Source: Acinetobacter lwoffii (GTDB taxonomy: Bacteria; Pseudomonadota; Gammaproteobacteria; Pseudomonadales; Moraxellaceae). Taken from it: a stretch of 64,000 bases of DNA. Under the pieces are notes generated by a model. It did not search any database and had not been told where the DNA came from. It saw nothing but the letters and a program-made list of their open reading frames with translations. The stretch is taken from positions 1 through 64,000 of the forward strand of contig NZ_JAMXXK010000005.1 in assembly GCF_024129735.1 (NCBI RefSeq). Reading direction: 5' to 3'. A program made the translations under genes and the position numbers. Positions 1 to 8,898 of the stretch are shown piece by piece; the first letter of the stretch is position 1; each line of letters begins with the position of its first letter.

Positions 1-141
1 CATCCAAGGATTATCTCTTGAATTAAATAATTTTGCTGATTAATTTAAGATCAAATAAATTGTACGTTTTTTGATTTATGACGGAAGTCTATTCTTTATA
101 TTTTAGGATTTTTTCTTGGTCTTACCCCATTTATTGCGATT

Positions 142-369
142 GTGATGAATTATATCAAGCGTGATGAAATGCGCGGTACCTGGCTGGAAAGTCATGTCGA
201 CTGGCAAATTAAAACCTTCTGGATCAGTTTGCTGGGCTATATCGTCGGTGGCTTATTGACCGTGATCTTGATTGGCTTCCTGATCGTGTTTCTGGTCTTT
301 ATCTGGCATATCTACCGCTTGGTTAAAGGGTTAATTGCCTTAAATAACAATCAACCAATTCAAGCTTAG
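142..369 (+). CDS. DUF4870-type small membrane protein, 5' end disturbed
   Basis: This is the C-terminal part of a small DUF4870/Tic20-like inner-membrane protein of unknown function. The stretch around YIKRDEMRGTWLESH followed by WQIKTFW and a long hydrophobic helix (about residues 27-52) is typical of the family. The first possible start in the open frame is GTG at 142, with no ribosome binding site. The same frame is open back to 82 and encodes a plausible first membrane helix, but TGA at 79-81 blocks it. An ATG at 78-80 would enter the frame only if two bases were restored, or one removed, just after it. The gene is therefore either slightly frameshifted or uses an odd start. Its stop overlaps the stop of the convergent deaminase gene by 4 bp. 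Confidence 0.5.
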   Translation: MMNYIKRDEMRGTWLESHVDWQIKTFWISLLGYIVGGLLTVILIGFLIVFLVFIWHIYRLVKGLIALNNNQPIQA

Positions 370-1247
370 GTTGCTGTAAAACCAAAGGGAATATTACGGC
401 CTTGCAGACCACCACTATGAATCACCAACAGTTTTGATCCAACCGGAAAATAATTTTTCTCGATCAGATCAAAAATCCCCATCAGCATTTTAGCCGTGTA
501 GATCTGCTCCAGTGGAATTGCAAATTCGGCTTCAAAATCCCGGATAAACTGCATCAGGGCTGCACTGGTTTTGGCATAGCCACCACAGCAGTAATCATCG
601 AGAATGTTCCAGTTGGTTTTGCTGGTGAGTTGGGCGACTTCATCTTTTAAAAATGAACCTTTCAGCGCAGAAAATCCCAAAAGCTGTTGATGCGTGTGAC
701 TAGCTTCGATCAATCCGCTGATGGTGCCGCCAGTGCCTACTGCACAACAAATGACATCAAATTGCGCATCGCTATCTTTTAATATTTCCTGACAACCTCG
801 AATCGCTAAAGCATTGGTTCCACCTTCAGGAATCACATAATGTTCAGGAAATTGTCGAGCGAGTTCGGCCAAATACTCAGGCTGTTGCTTGCGCCGATAT
901 TCATCACGACTGACGAAATGCAACTGCATCCCGAATTGCTGGGCGGTGGCTAATGTTAGATTCAATGGTCGATCAGCCAGCTCCTCACCCCGAATCACTC
1001 CAACACTCTGAAAACCAAACTGTTGTGCGGCAAATGCAGTGGCGGCAATATGATTGGAGTAAGCGCCTCCAAAACTCAGAATATGCTGATAACCTTGTCT
1101 TTTGGCCTCAAGAAAATTGTATTTCAGTTTAAAAAACTTGTTGCCCGAAATTTGCGGATGCACCAGATCCAGACGACGTATTGTTAAAGTAATATCGTGA
1201 AAATTAATTTGTTGATCTGGAATATTTTGAGCAATGGTTTCAAACAT
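366..1247 (-). CDS. 1-aminocyclopropane-1-carboxylate deaminase / D-cysteine desulfhydrase family protein
   Basis: This is a fold-type II PLP enzyme of 293 residues, close to the usual 290-330. SGNKFFKLKY (about residues 34-43) carries the expected PLP lysine at K37, and FGGAYSNH (about 60-67) matches the substrate/phosphate loop with the S-N-H of the family. A glycine-rich GTGGTISG loop binds the PLP phosphate. Members open the ACC ring to 2-oxobutyrate and ammonia or release sulfide from D-cysteine. Sequence alone does not decide between them, and D-cysteine desulfhydrase is the commoner bacterial role. It is a cytoplasmic single gene convergent with the DUF4870 gene, with no terminator between them. 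Confidence 0.85.
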   Translation of the reverse strand: MFETIAQNIPDQQINFHDITLTIRRLDLVHPQISGNKFFKLKYNFLEAKRQGYQHILSFGGAYSNHIAATAFAAQQFGFQSVGVIRGEELADRPLNLTLATAQQFGMQLHFVSRDEYRRKQQPEYLAELARQFPEHYVIPEGGTNALAIRGCQEILKDSDAQFDVICCAVGTGGTISGLIEASHTHQQLLGFSALKGSFLKDEVAQLTSKTNWNILDDYCCGGYAKTSAALMQFIRDFEAEFAIPLEQIYTAKMLMGIFDLIEKNYFPVGSKLLVIHSGGLQGRNIPFGFTAT

Positions 1248-1427
1248 AGATATTAAGATAGTAGGTTATTAAAACATTATAGCGGAAGTGCTAAAAATCA
1301 GAGCTTTTCAATAAGCCATTATTCGCTGAGAGCTATGGAGTTGGTTGTAGATTGTCACAAATATTCCGCTGATTATTTAAACAATAATGCTAATCTAAAC
1401 AGAGGAAACCCTGAGGAGGGTAGAATA

Positions 1428-1610
1428 ATGAAAATATTATCCTATGCTGTGTTGGTCGGCATGCTAATCAGTGTGTCGGGCTGTGATGATGCGATGAACA
1501 AACCTAAAACAGAAACCCGCACCATGATTATTGGCGGTGTACCTGTACATGAGCAGGATTATCAACTGCTAGACAAGCATTTGAGTGCTCAGGATCAGTT
1601 GAAACCTTAA
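1428..1610 (+). CDS. small lipoprotein of unknown function
   Basis: The protein is 60 residues starting at ATG 1428, chosen because GAGGAGGG lies just upstream and the residues after it form a signal peptide. The open frame extends upstream to 1335, but that part looks non-coding. The lipobox is SVSGC, so the mature protein would be acylated at Cys and carry only about 42 polar residues, including TRTMIIGGVPVHEQDYQLLDKHL. It is probably anchored to the outer or inner membrane facing the periplasm. I do not recognise a family. It stands alone, about 100 bp before the LysE gene. Confidence 0.7.
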   Translation: MKILSYAVLVGMLISVSGCDDAMNKPKTETRTMIIGGVPVHEQDYQLLDKHLSAQDQLKP

Positions 1611-1713
1611 GTAATTGCAATAGTTAAAATTCATGACAAATCCAGAAATTTTTACAGCAAATTGTCAGGTTTGTGCTTAAAATAGCCCTTCAATTTTTAA
1701 GTCAGGTTATCTC

Positions 1714-2337
1714 GTGGAATCATTCTGGATTTTAGGTTCGATTGCTTTTGCCCTGATGTTAGGTGCAATGAGTCCCGGGCCGACTTCTATTTATGTGGCA
1801 AAAAATTCAATTGCCATTTCACGTAAACATGGTTTATTTACTGCATTGGGTACTGGTCTCGGTGCAGCGATTTTTGGTCTGCTGGCAGTACTGGGTTTGC
1901 AGGCATTTTTGCTGGCTGTACCTTCGGCTTATCTGGCCTTAAAAATTTGTGGTGGTTTATATTTGCTTTGGCTGGCGTTTAAAATTATTAAACATGCCAA
2001 AGATCCGATCGAAGCGGATGTCGCCATTGCCAAACAGATGTCTTTACGCCGTGCCTTTACCACAGGTTTAATTACACAGTTGTCCAATCCTAAAATTGCG
2101 ATTGTGCTTGCCAGTATTTTTACCGCGTTATTGCCCAAAGAAATTCCAACGTATTTTTATTTTGTTTTACCTGTCTTATGTTTCTTTATTGATGCGGGCT
2201 GGTGTTCACTGGTCGCAGTTGCATTATCTGCGGAAAAGCCACGTCGTGTTTATTTGAAGTTTAAAGCTTTGTTTGACCGCGCCGCAGGCGCAGTTATGAC
2301 GGTACTTGGTTTAAAACTGATCTTTGGTATGAAGTAA
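1714..2337 (+). CDS. LysE/RhtB family amino-acid exporter
   Basis: The protein is 207 residues with about six membrane helices and the LysE hallmark MSPGPTSIYVAKNS near the N-terminus (about residues 19-32), followed by the basic loop and G-x-G-x-G-A of the second helix. Members export amino acids or their analogues using the proton gradient. The substrate cannot be told. The start is GTG at 1714, preceded by a weak AGG-like site; no better ATG exists before the first helix. It is monocistronic and is followed by a hairpin terminator. Confidence 0.85.
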   Translation: MESFWILGSIAFALMLGAMSPGPTSIYVAKNSIAISRKHGLFTALGTGLGAAIFGLLAVLGLQAFLLAVPSAYLALKICGGLYLLWLAFKIIKHAKDPIEADVAIAKQMSLRRAFTTGLITQLSNPKIAIVLASIFTALLPKEIPTYFYFVLPVLCFFIDAGWCSLVAVALSAEKPRRVYLKFKALFDRAAGAVMTVLGLKLIFGMK

Positions 2338-2365
2338 TTATCTCGTATAGACGTGCTGCTTATAA

Positions 2366-2400
2366 ATAAAAAAAGCCGCTAGCCCTAGAGGCTTTTTTTA
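2366..2400 (+). terminator. Rho-independent terminator after the LysE gene, probably bidirectional
   Basis: A run of A, an imperfect GC-containing stem (AGCC ... GGCT with inner CTAG/TAG pairing) and a run of seven T lie between the LysE stop at 2337 and the stop of the convergent amt gene at 2407. It can serve both. Confidence 0.7.
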
Positions 2401-2406
2401 TATCCA

Positions 2407-3594
2407 TTAAAAAGTATTTTCTTCCGAATTAGCAGAAATACGATGAATCGACAGGTCTGCACCGTTGAACTCTTCTTCCTCAGTCAGGCGAATACCCATC
2501 AAAACCTTAAGCAGGCCATACACCAAAAAACCACCCGCCAAAGCAATGACAATCGCCAGCACCGTACCTGTGAGTTGTGAAATTAAAGACACTCCTCCCA
2601 TTCCTCCGAGCCATTGCTGACCGAAAATACCCACAGCTAATCCACCAAAAGCACCACAAACGCCATGTAAAGGCCAGACTCCCAATACGTCATCCACTTT
2701 GAGTTTATTTTGGGTATAGGTAAAGAATTTCACAAAAATAATACCGGCGCTGATCCCGATAAAAAAAGCACCCAAGGGATGAACGACATCTGATCCGGCA
2801 CAAATCGCCACCAGACCTGCTAAAGGACCATTATGCAGGAAGCCCGGGTCATCTTTCCCCGCAACTTTGGCTGCTATTGTTCCACCGACCATGGCCATCA
2901 AAGAGTTAATAGCGATCAGCCCAGAAATGGCATCCAGCCGCTGCGCGCTCATGACATTGAAACCGAACCATCCAACAATCAGAATCCAGGAGCCTAAAGC
3001 CAAAAAAGGAATTGATGAAGGAGGATGCGCGGTGATCCGGCCATCTTTTTTGTAACGGCCATGACGCGCACCAAGTAGGATTATTGCGGCCAGTGCGATC
3101 CAGCCGCCCATTGCATGAACGACAACTGAGCCGGCAAAATCATGAAAACTTGCACCAAATGCATGGGTCAGCCAATCCTGAAAACCAAGGTTGCCATTCC
3201 AGATCATACCCTCAAAAAACGGATAGATCAGCGCAACCAGAAATAATGTCGCTAAAGCCTGTGAACGCATTTTGGCACGCTCTGCAATCCCTCCAGAGAT
3301 AATCGCTGGAATTGCTGCAGCAAAAGTCAACAGGAAAAAACAGCGCATCAGATTGTAGCCATGATCGGCAGACAAGGTTGCAGCATCATGGAAAAAGTGC
3401 TGACCGTAGGCAATATAGTAGCCCACTAAAAAATAGGCGATGGCGGAGATGGCAAAGTCGGTTAGAATTTTACTTAGGGCATTGACCTGGTTTTTATGTC
3501 GAACTGTTCCAAGCTCTAAAAAAGCAAATCCAGCATGCATGGCAAGCACTAGAACTGCACCGAGAAGAAGAAATAATAAGTCTATATTTTGCAT
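2407..3594 (-). CDS. amt: Ammonium transporter (Amt family)
   Basis: This is a membrane channel for ammonium/ammonia uptake, 395 residues from ATG at 3594. A GTG 30 bases upstream would add 10 polar residues. About 11 hydrophobic segments are visible. The two pore histidines are in VVVHAMGGW and WPLHGVCGAFGG, and the FAGS signature precedes the first. It lacks the cleaved signal sequence of enterobacterial AmtB and has a short cytoplasmic tail. No glnK lies beside it, so control by a PII protein would be in trans. It is monocistronic; no convincing sigma-54 site was found upstream. Confidence 0.9.
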   Translation of the reverse strand: MQNIDLLFLLLGAVLVLAMHAGFAFLELGTVRHKNQVNALSKILTDFAISAIAYFLVGYYIAYGQHFFHDAATLSADHGYNLMRCFFLLTFAAAIPAIISGGIAERAKMRSQALATLFLVALIYPFFEGMIWNGNLGFQDWLTHAFGASFHDFAGSVVVHAMGGWIALAAIILLGARHGRYKKDGRITAHPPSSIPFLALGSWILIVGWFGFNVMSAQRLDAISGLIAINSLMAMVGGTIAAKVAGKDDPGFLHNGPLAGLVAICAGSDVVHPLGAFFIGISAGIIFVKFFTYTQNKLKVDDVLGVWPLHGVCGAFGGLAVGIFGQQWLGGMGGVSLISQLTGTVLAIVIALAGGFLVYGLLKVLMGIRLTEEEEFNGADLSIHRISANSEENTF

Positions 3595-3989
3595 GGTGCG
3601 TTCCAATTTAGTGCGCGGGATCACAAAAGAAAATCAGTATATAGAGGCAAATTGATTGTAGAAGAGGGCTAAGCAAGGGAAATTTTGATGAAGAATTTCT
3701 TGAAATTGATAAGACTCGATATAAAGCACGTTGCTATTTTTTTGCACCAAACTAAGACATAGCAAGAGTTCATAAAATTCAAATTTATATTATATTTTTA
3801 GGCGTTTATATTTATCGTAAGAAAAACGGTGCTAAAAAAGCATGCTAAAGGTGCACGTGAAAAATGAAAGATTTTTAAGAAAAAATTTAAAGATAAACGA
3901 AATCATAGCTTTTAAATCTCAACGCGTCATTCAAGTTTTAAATTTACCAAGTCATAGGGAATCTGGCTGAAGGATATTTAAAATAAATA
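3595..3989. other. AT-rich intergenic region upstream of amt
   Basis: About 400 bp with no convincing open frame on either strand. It should hold the amt promoter, read leftwards. A possible -24/-12 element near 3727-3751 on the minus strand has the wrong spacing, so I do not call it. Confidence 0.5.
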
Positions 3990-4011
3990 AAACCCTAAAA
4001 AATTAGGGTTT
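3990..4011 (-). terminator. Terminator downstream of the metallo-hydrolase gene
   Basis: A nine-base perfect stem AAACCCTAA / TTAGGGTTT with a 4-base A loop is followed on the minus strand by a T-rich tract. It lies 32 bp beyond the original stop codon of the MBL-fold gene (4043), which supports the longer reading of that gene. Confidence 0.7.
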
Positions 4012-4042
4012 CATGCTTAGATAAAATTATTGAAGTATTCAA

Positions 4043-5023
4043 TTAATCTTTAAAATGTACCGGAATCCATTGATAGCTTTTATTGTCTTTAGAATAAATA
4101 TGTCCAATTCCCGGAAATGGCAAATGTGGTGCCGCTATCGTCTGACCGTTTTTCGCATATTCAGCAAAATATTTTAAGCGGGTTTCGATCGCCTTTTGTG
4201 GATCGACATCGAAGTCAACGCCGGTCTGTTAGCGATCAAACTGAAGCGTATGTGAATGCACAATATCCCCAATAAATACCATCTGCTGACCTTGTGATTT
4301 TAAGCTAAAACCAAAATGCCCCGGTGTATGTCCAGCCGAACTGATGACATCGAAAGCATGGATTTTATTGCCAGTTTTAAAGGTTTTGAGCTGATTCTTG
4401 GCCTGATAGGGTGCAATGGCTTTCTTGATTTTATCGACTGTGCCCAAAAAACCTGCCTGCTTGGCTTTTGATAATTTTTCTACCGTTTTGGGATTCATCC
4501 AGAAATCCAGTTCAGCTTGAGATACATAAATGTTGGCATTAGGGAAATTGGCAATACCGTTATTACTGATACCGCATACATGGTCAGGATGTAAATGCGT
4601 GAGCAGGATGGCATTCACCTGTTCAGGTTTATGCCCTGAAGCCTGTAAATTGGAATACACTGAACCTAGGTGTGGACCATTACAGCTTGAAGTTCCGCTA
4701 TCGACCAGAACCAGTTCTTTGGCTGTATTGACCAGAAAGGCATTCACAGATGTCTGGATGCCTTTGGCCTGATCAACGTAGTATTTTTTCAAGATCTGAT
4801 CGGCTTGGGCTGCTGGAATATCTTTAAATAAGGCTTTGGACAGATAATTGCTACCATCCAGTAGGGCAGTAATCTGGTAATCCCCGAAGTTATGTTGATA
4901 ATAACCGGGAACCTGTTTTTGTTGTTGGGTGCTAGAAACGGTTTGTGCATGTGTTTGAAAGATACCCGCCATTGAACCTATAGCAAGCAGTGAAATGATG
5001 AGAGAAGAGGTGAAGTATTTCAT
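4043..5023 (-). pseudogene. MBL-fold metallo-hydrolase, periplasmic, interrupted by one in-frame TAA
   Basis: This is a secreted metallo-beta-lactamase-fold hydrolase. The start at 5023 gives a signal peptide ending near THAQT. The zinc motif T-H-L-H-P-D-H is at about residues 140-146 of that reading, with further ligands in SSAGHTPGHFG and FIGDIVHSH. The frame meets TAA at 4229-4231 after 264 codons. The same frame then continues for 61 sense codons, with a sensible family-like tail (DFDVDP, PHLPFPGIGHI, WIPVHFKD), to TAA at 4043 just before a terminator. One nonsense substitution therefore removes about 19 percent of the protein. All core zinc ligands lie before the stop, so a truncated product might fold. 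An alternative longer N-terminus from 5077 seems unlikely because it precedes the signal peptide. Confidence 0.8.
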
Positions 5024-5259
5024 GGCTATTCTTATGTAATTAAAGTCAATTCCATGTATTAGCACGGATGTTAGCAAAAAAAGAATATGAATATATTTAC
5101 CATTTTTAAAAATAGAAGTGCTGATTTGGCATCTGTACTAAAAATTCAGTCTGAATCTGTATATTGATTTTTTGAAAGTTAAGAACCTGTTTTTCATTAA
5201 AATATTATTATAAATAAAATGCTTAGATATATTTCACTTTTTATGAAAAGCTCGTTAAC

Positions 5260-5409
5260 ATGGGGTATTACGAACAAGCTTTGGGTGTCGCGATGAGTTT
5301 TTGGAAAAGAAAAAACAATGCCAGCTTTGTATTTTTCATTATTACCTTATATTCACTACTTGGTTTTGGACTGGGCTATGTGATTTGGGAATTTGTGTTG
5401 CAAGGCTAA
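5260..5409 (+). CDS. small single-helix membrane protein
   Basis: A short open frame encodes 49 residues from ATG 5260, or 38 residues from the in-frame ATG at 5293 (MSFWKRKNN). Basic residues are followed by one membrane helix of about 22 residues (FVFFIITLYSLLGFGLGYVIW) and a very short tail. A positive-inside start and a terminator 13 bp after the stop argue for a real gene. No family is recognised; it could be a small subunit or regulator of a membrane complex. Confidence 0.5.
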   Translation: MGYYEQALGVAMSFWKRKNNASFVFFIITLYSLLGFGLGYVIWEFVLQG

Positions 5410-5422
5410 GTGACCCAGCAAT

Positions 5423-5452
5423 AAAAAAGCCTCTAGAGATAGAGGTTTTTTT
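5423..5452. terminator. Bidirectional Rho-independent terminator
   Basis: AAAAAAGCCTCTA, a short loop, then TAGAGG and seven T. It sits between the stop of the 38/49-residue protein (plus strand) and the stop of the lipoprotein at 5464 (minus strand), and has A and T tracts on both sides. Confidence 0.85.
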
Positions 5453-5463
5453 ATATTTATAAC

Positions 5464-5820
5464 TTATTTAGCACATTCAGGCTGAGAACGGTCAATCACT
5501 TGAGTGCCTTCTACACGATAGCCAATCTGACCAATAATAAATGCTTGATTAAGTTGAGTAATTACCACATCAGAAAGTGCAACAGCACAACGGTCTTTTT
5601 CAATTGCGCGATCTACTGCTGTTTTGAAGTTAGGAATACCAAGTGGGAATAAAATCACAGGAACTTTATCTTCACCTTTAACACGTTCACCTTTCACAAA
5701 CTGGTTTGAGTTTAGGTTGTAGTTTTTAGTAGATGCAACTGTCATGTCAGCCATACGTACCGAACAACCTGTAAATGCAATTGTAGACATCGCTAGAACT
5801 GAAACTAATAATTTTTTCAT
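5464..5820 (-). CDS. lipoprotein, TRL-like
   Basis: The protein is 118 residues with a lipoprotein signal peptide ending in the lipobox FTGC (Cys 19). The mature part begins SVRMADMTVASTKN and has ERVKGED and NFKTAVDRAIE segments, which resemble TRL-like small lipoproteins of proteobacteria; this is a weak family call. The role is unknown and the location is presumably outer membrane or periplasm. It is monocistronic, with its own promoter region between 5821 and the metG terminator. Confidence 0.7.
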   Translation of the reverse strand: MKKLLVSVLAMSTIAFTGCSVRMADMTVASTKNYNLNSNQFVKGERVKGEDKVPVILFPLGIPNFKTAVDRAIEKDRCAVALSDVVITQLNQAFIIGQIGYRVEGTQVIDRSQPECAK

Positions 5821-5913
5821 GCTTACCCCGAATAATTATAAAAGAATAAAAAAGCGCATTGATTTTATATTGAAAATATTAAAAATCAAGAAAGTAAATT
5901 TAACTGATGATAT

Positions 5914-5945
5914 AAAAAAGCCCCTACATACGTAGAGGCTTTTCT
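5914..5945 (-). terminator. Terminator downstream of metG
   Basis: The stem AGCCcCTAC / GTAGaGGCT with a 4-base loop is flanked by an A run and a T run, 18 bp past the metG stop codon. Confidence 0.8.
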
Positions 5946-5962
5946 TTTCTCAAAACCTAAAC

Positions 5963-8023
5963 TTAAGACACTTTATCACCCGGTTTAGCACCAGATTCAG
6001 GTGAAATCACCCAAACACCGTCGCCATTACCCGCAGCTAGCACCATACCGTTTGAAATACCAAAACGCATCTTACGTGGTGCGAGGTTCGCCACCATCAC
6101 TACCAATTTGCCTTTTAAGTCTTCAGGTTGGTAGAACTCACGAATACCGCTGAACACATTACGTGGCTCAGCCTCACCAACGTTTAAAGTGAGTTGAAGC
6201 AGTTTGTCAGAACCTTCAACTGTAGCTGCTTCCAAAACTTCAGCGACACGCAGGTCAACTTTCATAAAATCATCAATATTAATGATTTCGGCTTCGCCGA
6301 CTTTAGGTTCAGCTTTCTTTTCTACCTTCTTCTCTTTTTTCTTTTCAGCTTTAGCAGGTTCAGCAGCAGAGGCAGCTAAAGAATCTTTAGATGCATCGAC
6401 CATGGCAGCAACCGCTTTTGGATCTACACGTTGCATCAATGGTTGGAACAATGCAATTTCATGACCCACTAGAATGGTTTCGCGAGAAGCAAAATCGAAG
6501 CTTTCAAGTTGCAAGAAATCTTGAACCTGTTGAGCCAAAGTTGGCAATACAGGCGCTAAATACACTGCCAATTGACGGAACAGGTTGATTCCCACAGAAC
6601 ATACATCATGAACCTGTTGTTCCTGACCTTCCTGTTTCGCAAGTGCCCAAGGCTTTTTCTCATCGATGTACTGGTTGGCTTTGTCTGCCAGCGCCATGAT
6701 TTCACGAATTGCCGCAGAGAATTCACGTGCTTCATAAGCCTGAGCAATTGAGCTCCCGGCATCAATAAAGCTTTGTACCAATTCAGGTTCAGCACATGTA
6801 GTGCTTAACTTGTTATCAAATTTGGTGTTGATGAATTTTGCACAACGGCTGGCAATATTCACGACTTTACCGACTAGGTCTGAATTCACTTTTTGTACAA
6901 AGTCATCCAGGTTCAAGTCAGAATCTTCAACTTTGTCAGAAAGTTTAGAAGCAAAGTAATAACGTAAATATTCTGGGTTTAAATGCTCTAAATAGGTTTC
7001 AGCTTTAATGAAGGTACCACGAGATTTCGACATTTTCTGACCATTTACAGTCAAGAACCCATTTACGAATAAACCTGATGGCGTACGGTAATTTGCACCT
7101 TCAAGCATTGCCGGCCAGAACAAGGCATGGAAATAGACAATGTCTTTACCAATGAAGTGATAGACCTCATTTTCAGAGTCTTTTTTCCAGAAATCGTCAA
7201 AATTCAATTCAGGACGTTTGGTTTTGATGTAGTTTTCAAAACTCGACATATAACCAATCGGTGCATCAACCCAAACATAGAAATATTTGTTTGGGGCATC
7301 CGGAATTTCAAAACCGAAGTATGGCGCATCACGTGAGATGTCCCAATCGTTCAAGCCATTTTCAAACCATTCGTCCAGTTTGTTGGCAATGGATACCGGC
7401 AGGCGACCTTCATCACGGGTCCATTTTTGCAGGTATTCACCAAAATTTGGTAATTTAAAGAAATAATGATCAGATGATTTTTCGACTGGAGTTGCACCAC
7501 TTAGAGTTGAATGCGGATTCAACAATTCTGTCGCATTATAAGTTGCACCGCAGACTTCACATGAGTCGCCGTACTGATCTTCCGCCTTACATTTCGGGCA
7601 GGTGCCTTTAATGAAACGGTCTGACAGGAACATGCCTTTTTCAGGATCAAAAAGCTGGGTCACCGGGCGAACAGCAATATTGCCAGCATCGCGGTTTTTC
7701 ACATAGATTTCAGACGCACGGGCACGGTTGGTATCGCTATGCGTAGAATCATAATGATCGAAATGCACACCGAAACCGTCAAAGTCACGAATGTGTTCTT
7801 TTTGCACATTGGCAATTTGCGCTTCAGGTGAAATGCCATTCGCTTCGGCACGCAGCATGATCGCAGTTCCGTGAGCATCATCCGCACAGACATAAGTCAC
7901 ATCATGACCCATCGCACGCATCGCACGTACCCAAATATCAGCTTGGATATAACCGAGTAGGTGACCCATATGAATCGGGCCGTTGGCGTATGGAAGGGCG
8001 TTAGTGACTAAGATATTACGCAC
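5963..8023 (-). CDS. metG: Methionine--tRNA ligase
   Basis: This cytoplasmic class I synthetase charges tRNA-Met. It has 686 residues, the usual length for the dimeric form. The HIGH-type motif is PIHMGH (about residues 16-21) and the catalytic loop is KMSKS (about 330). A zinc knuckle of two CxxC pairs (CPKC, CEVC) is at about 141-160. A Lys/Ala/Glu-rich linker near 555-580 leads to a C-terminal Trbp111-like tRNA-binding domain ([22 protein letters not shown] onward) that also dimerises. It diverges from the unknown gene at 8198. In many bacteria metG neighbours apbC/mrp; here apbC lies 3.1 kb away with four extra loci between. Confidence 0.97.
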   Translation of the reverse strand: MRNILVTNALPYANGPIHMGHLLGYIQADIWVRAMRAMGHDVTYVCADDAHGTAIMLRAEANGISPEAQIANVQKEHIRDFDGFGVHFDHYDSTHSDTNRARASEIYVKNRDAGNIAVRPVTQLFDPEKGMFLSDRFIKGTCPKCKAEDQYGDSCEVCGATYNATELLNPHSTLSGATPVEKSSDHYFFKLPNFGEYLQKWTRDEGRLPVSIANKLDEWFENGLNDWDISRDAPYFGFEIPDAPNKYFYVWVDAPIGYMSSFENYIKTKRPELNFDDFWKKDSENEVYHFIGKDIVYFHALFWPAMLEGANYRTPSGLFVNGFLTVNGQKMSKSRGTFIKAETYLEHLNPEYLRYYFASKLSDKVEDSDLNLDDFVQKVNSDLVGKVVNIASRCAKFINTKFDNKLSTTCAEPELVQSFIDAGSSIAQAYEAREFSAAIREIMALADKANQYIDEKKPWALAKQEGQEQQVHDVCSVGINLFRQLAVYLAPVLPTLAQQVQDFLQLESFDFASRETILVGHEIALFQPLMQRVDPKAVAAMVDASKDSLAASAAEPAKAEKKKEKKVEKKAEPKVGEAEIINIDDFMKVDLRVAEVLEAATVEGSDKLLQLTLNVGEAEPRNVFSGIREFYQPEDLKGKLVVMVANLAPRKMRFGISNGMVLAAGNGDGVWVISPESGAKPGDKVS

Positions 8024-8197
8024 GGATATGACTCTCTCATTCGTATATTATGCAAGGTGGATGATTTTACCTGAGATAAGCAAAAGTTGCATAAGGCTTT
8101 TAGTGAATTATTCAAAATTGCTGATAGCGTTGTCATTAACTCGGTTTAATCAGATAATCTTTTTATATTTCAATGAAAAATAATAACAGATTAAAGA

Positions 8198-8782
8198 ATG
8201 ATTAATTTTTTTAAAAATGCGTTAAAAATTTTTCTGTATCTTGTACTTTTGCCATGCACTTTATTTGCGATTTGTTTCATTATCAATTTAAAAATCGTAG
8301 ATGATCAGCAACATCAAAAAAGGTTAGATGATTCTGTTTTAGCGGATCGTGAACAATTTCCGAATTTACCTGATCCCATTTTTTATTTTAGTCGCCATCA
8401 TGGTGGTGATTGGGGTGTGTGGGTAAGGGTTTATCTACTCAATGATAAAACCAAACAAGCATTTCTAAAGCAATGGAAGTATGGTGAAGCCAAGACCGTT
8501 GAGCATATTGAATGTATTCAATCGACGGTAAAGAAACGTTGGAAAACATGGCATTCTAATATTCATTATGTTGTTTCGGATCCGTGGTTTAAGTTGCCTA
8601 GACAAGAAAGAGTTCGAGATTCATTCATTGTTTTTGGTTTAGAAAAACAGATTAAAACCGTTGAACAGGCATGTCAGGAACCCATGTTTAAAAAGATTGA
8701 GAAAGCCAAACCTTACTATAATAATTATTGGGCAATCGCTGAAAAACAAAAGTTATTGTTGAGCGTAAATGGTTTTTATTAA
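8198..8782 (+). CDS. unknown membrane-anchored protein
   Basis: The protein is 194 residues. A hydrophobic segment at about residues 9-30 after a lysine-containing start suggests a single membrane anchor or uncleaved signal, with the rest outside or in the cytoplasm. The remainder is polar and rich in Lys, Trp and aromatics (HHGGDWGVWVRVY, RWKTWHSNIHYV, YYNNYWAIAEKQK). No catalytic motif or family is recognised. AT-rich codon use suggests an accessory gene. It diverges from metG and is 116 bp before the next gene. Confidence 0.6.
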   Translation: MINFFKNALKIFLYLVLLPCTLFAICFIINLKIVDDQQHQKRLDDSVLADREQFPNLPDPIFYFSRHHGGDWGVWVRVYLLNDKTKQAFLKQWKYGEAKTVEHIECIQSTVKKRWKTWHSNIHYVVSDPWFKLPRQERVRDSFIVFGLEKQIKTVEQACQEPMFKKIEKAKPYYNNYWAIAEKQKLLLSVNGFY

Positions 8783-8898
8783 AATCAGGAATGATTGAGT
8801 TTAGTTAAATCGTTAAAACATCCGACTTAGCACTACGAGCCAAGCAAGAATCGTGGATAATAGTGCGCTATTGCATTTATTAAAAGAGTAAGCCGTCC

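Noticed and set aside
3700-3760. Sigma-54 promoter for amt on the minus strand
   Set aside because: TGG and GCA elements are present but the GG-to-GC spacing is 12 rather than 10 bases.
4229-4231. Stop codon recoding in the metallo-hydrolase gene
   Set aside because: TAA is not used for selenocysteine or pyrrolysine and no recoding structure is seen; a mutation or sequencing error is simpler.
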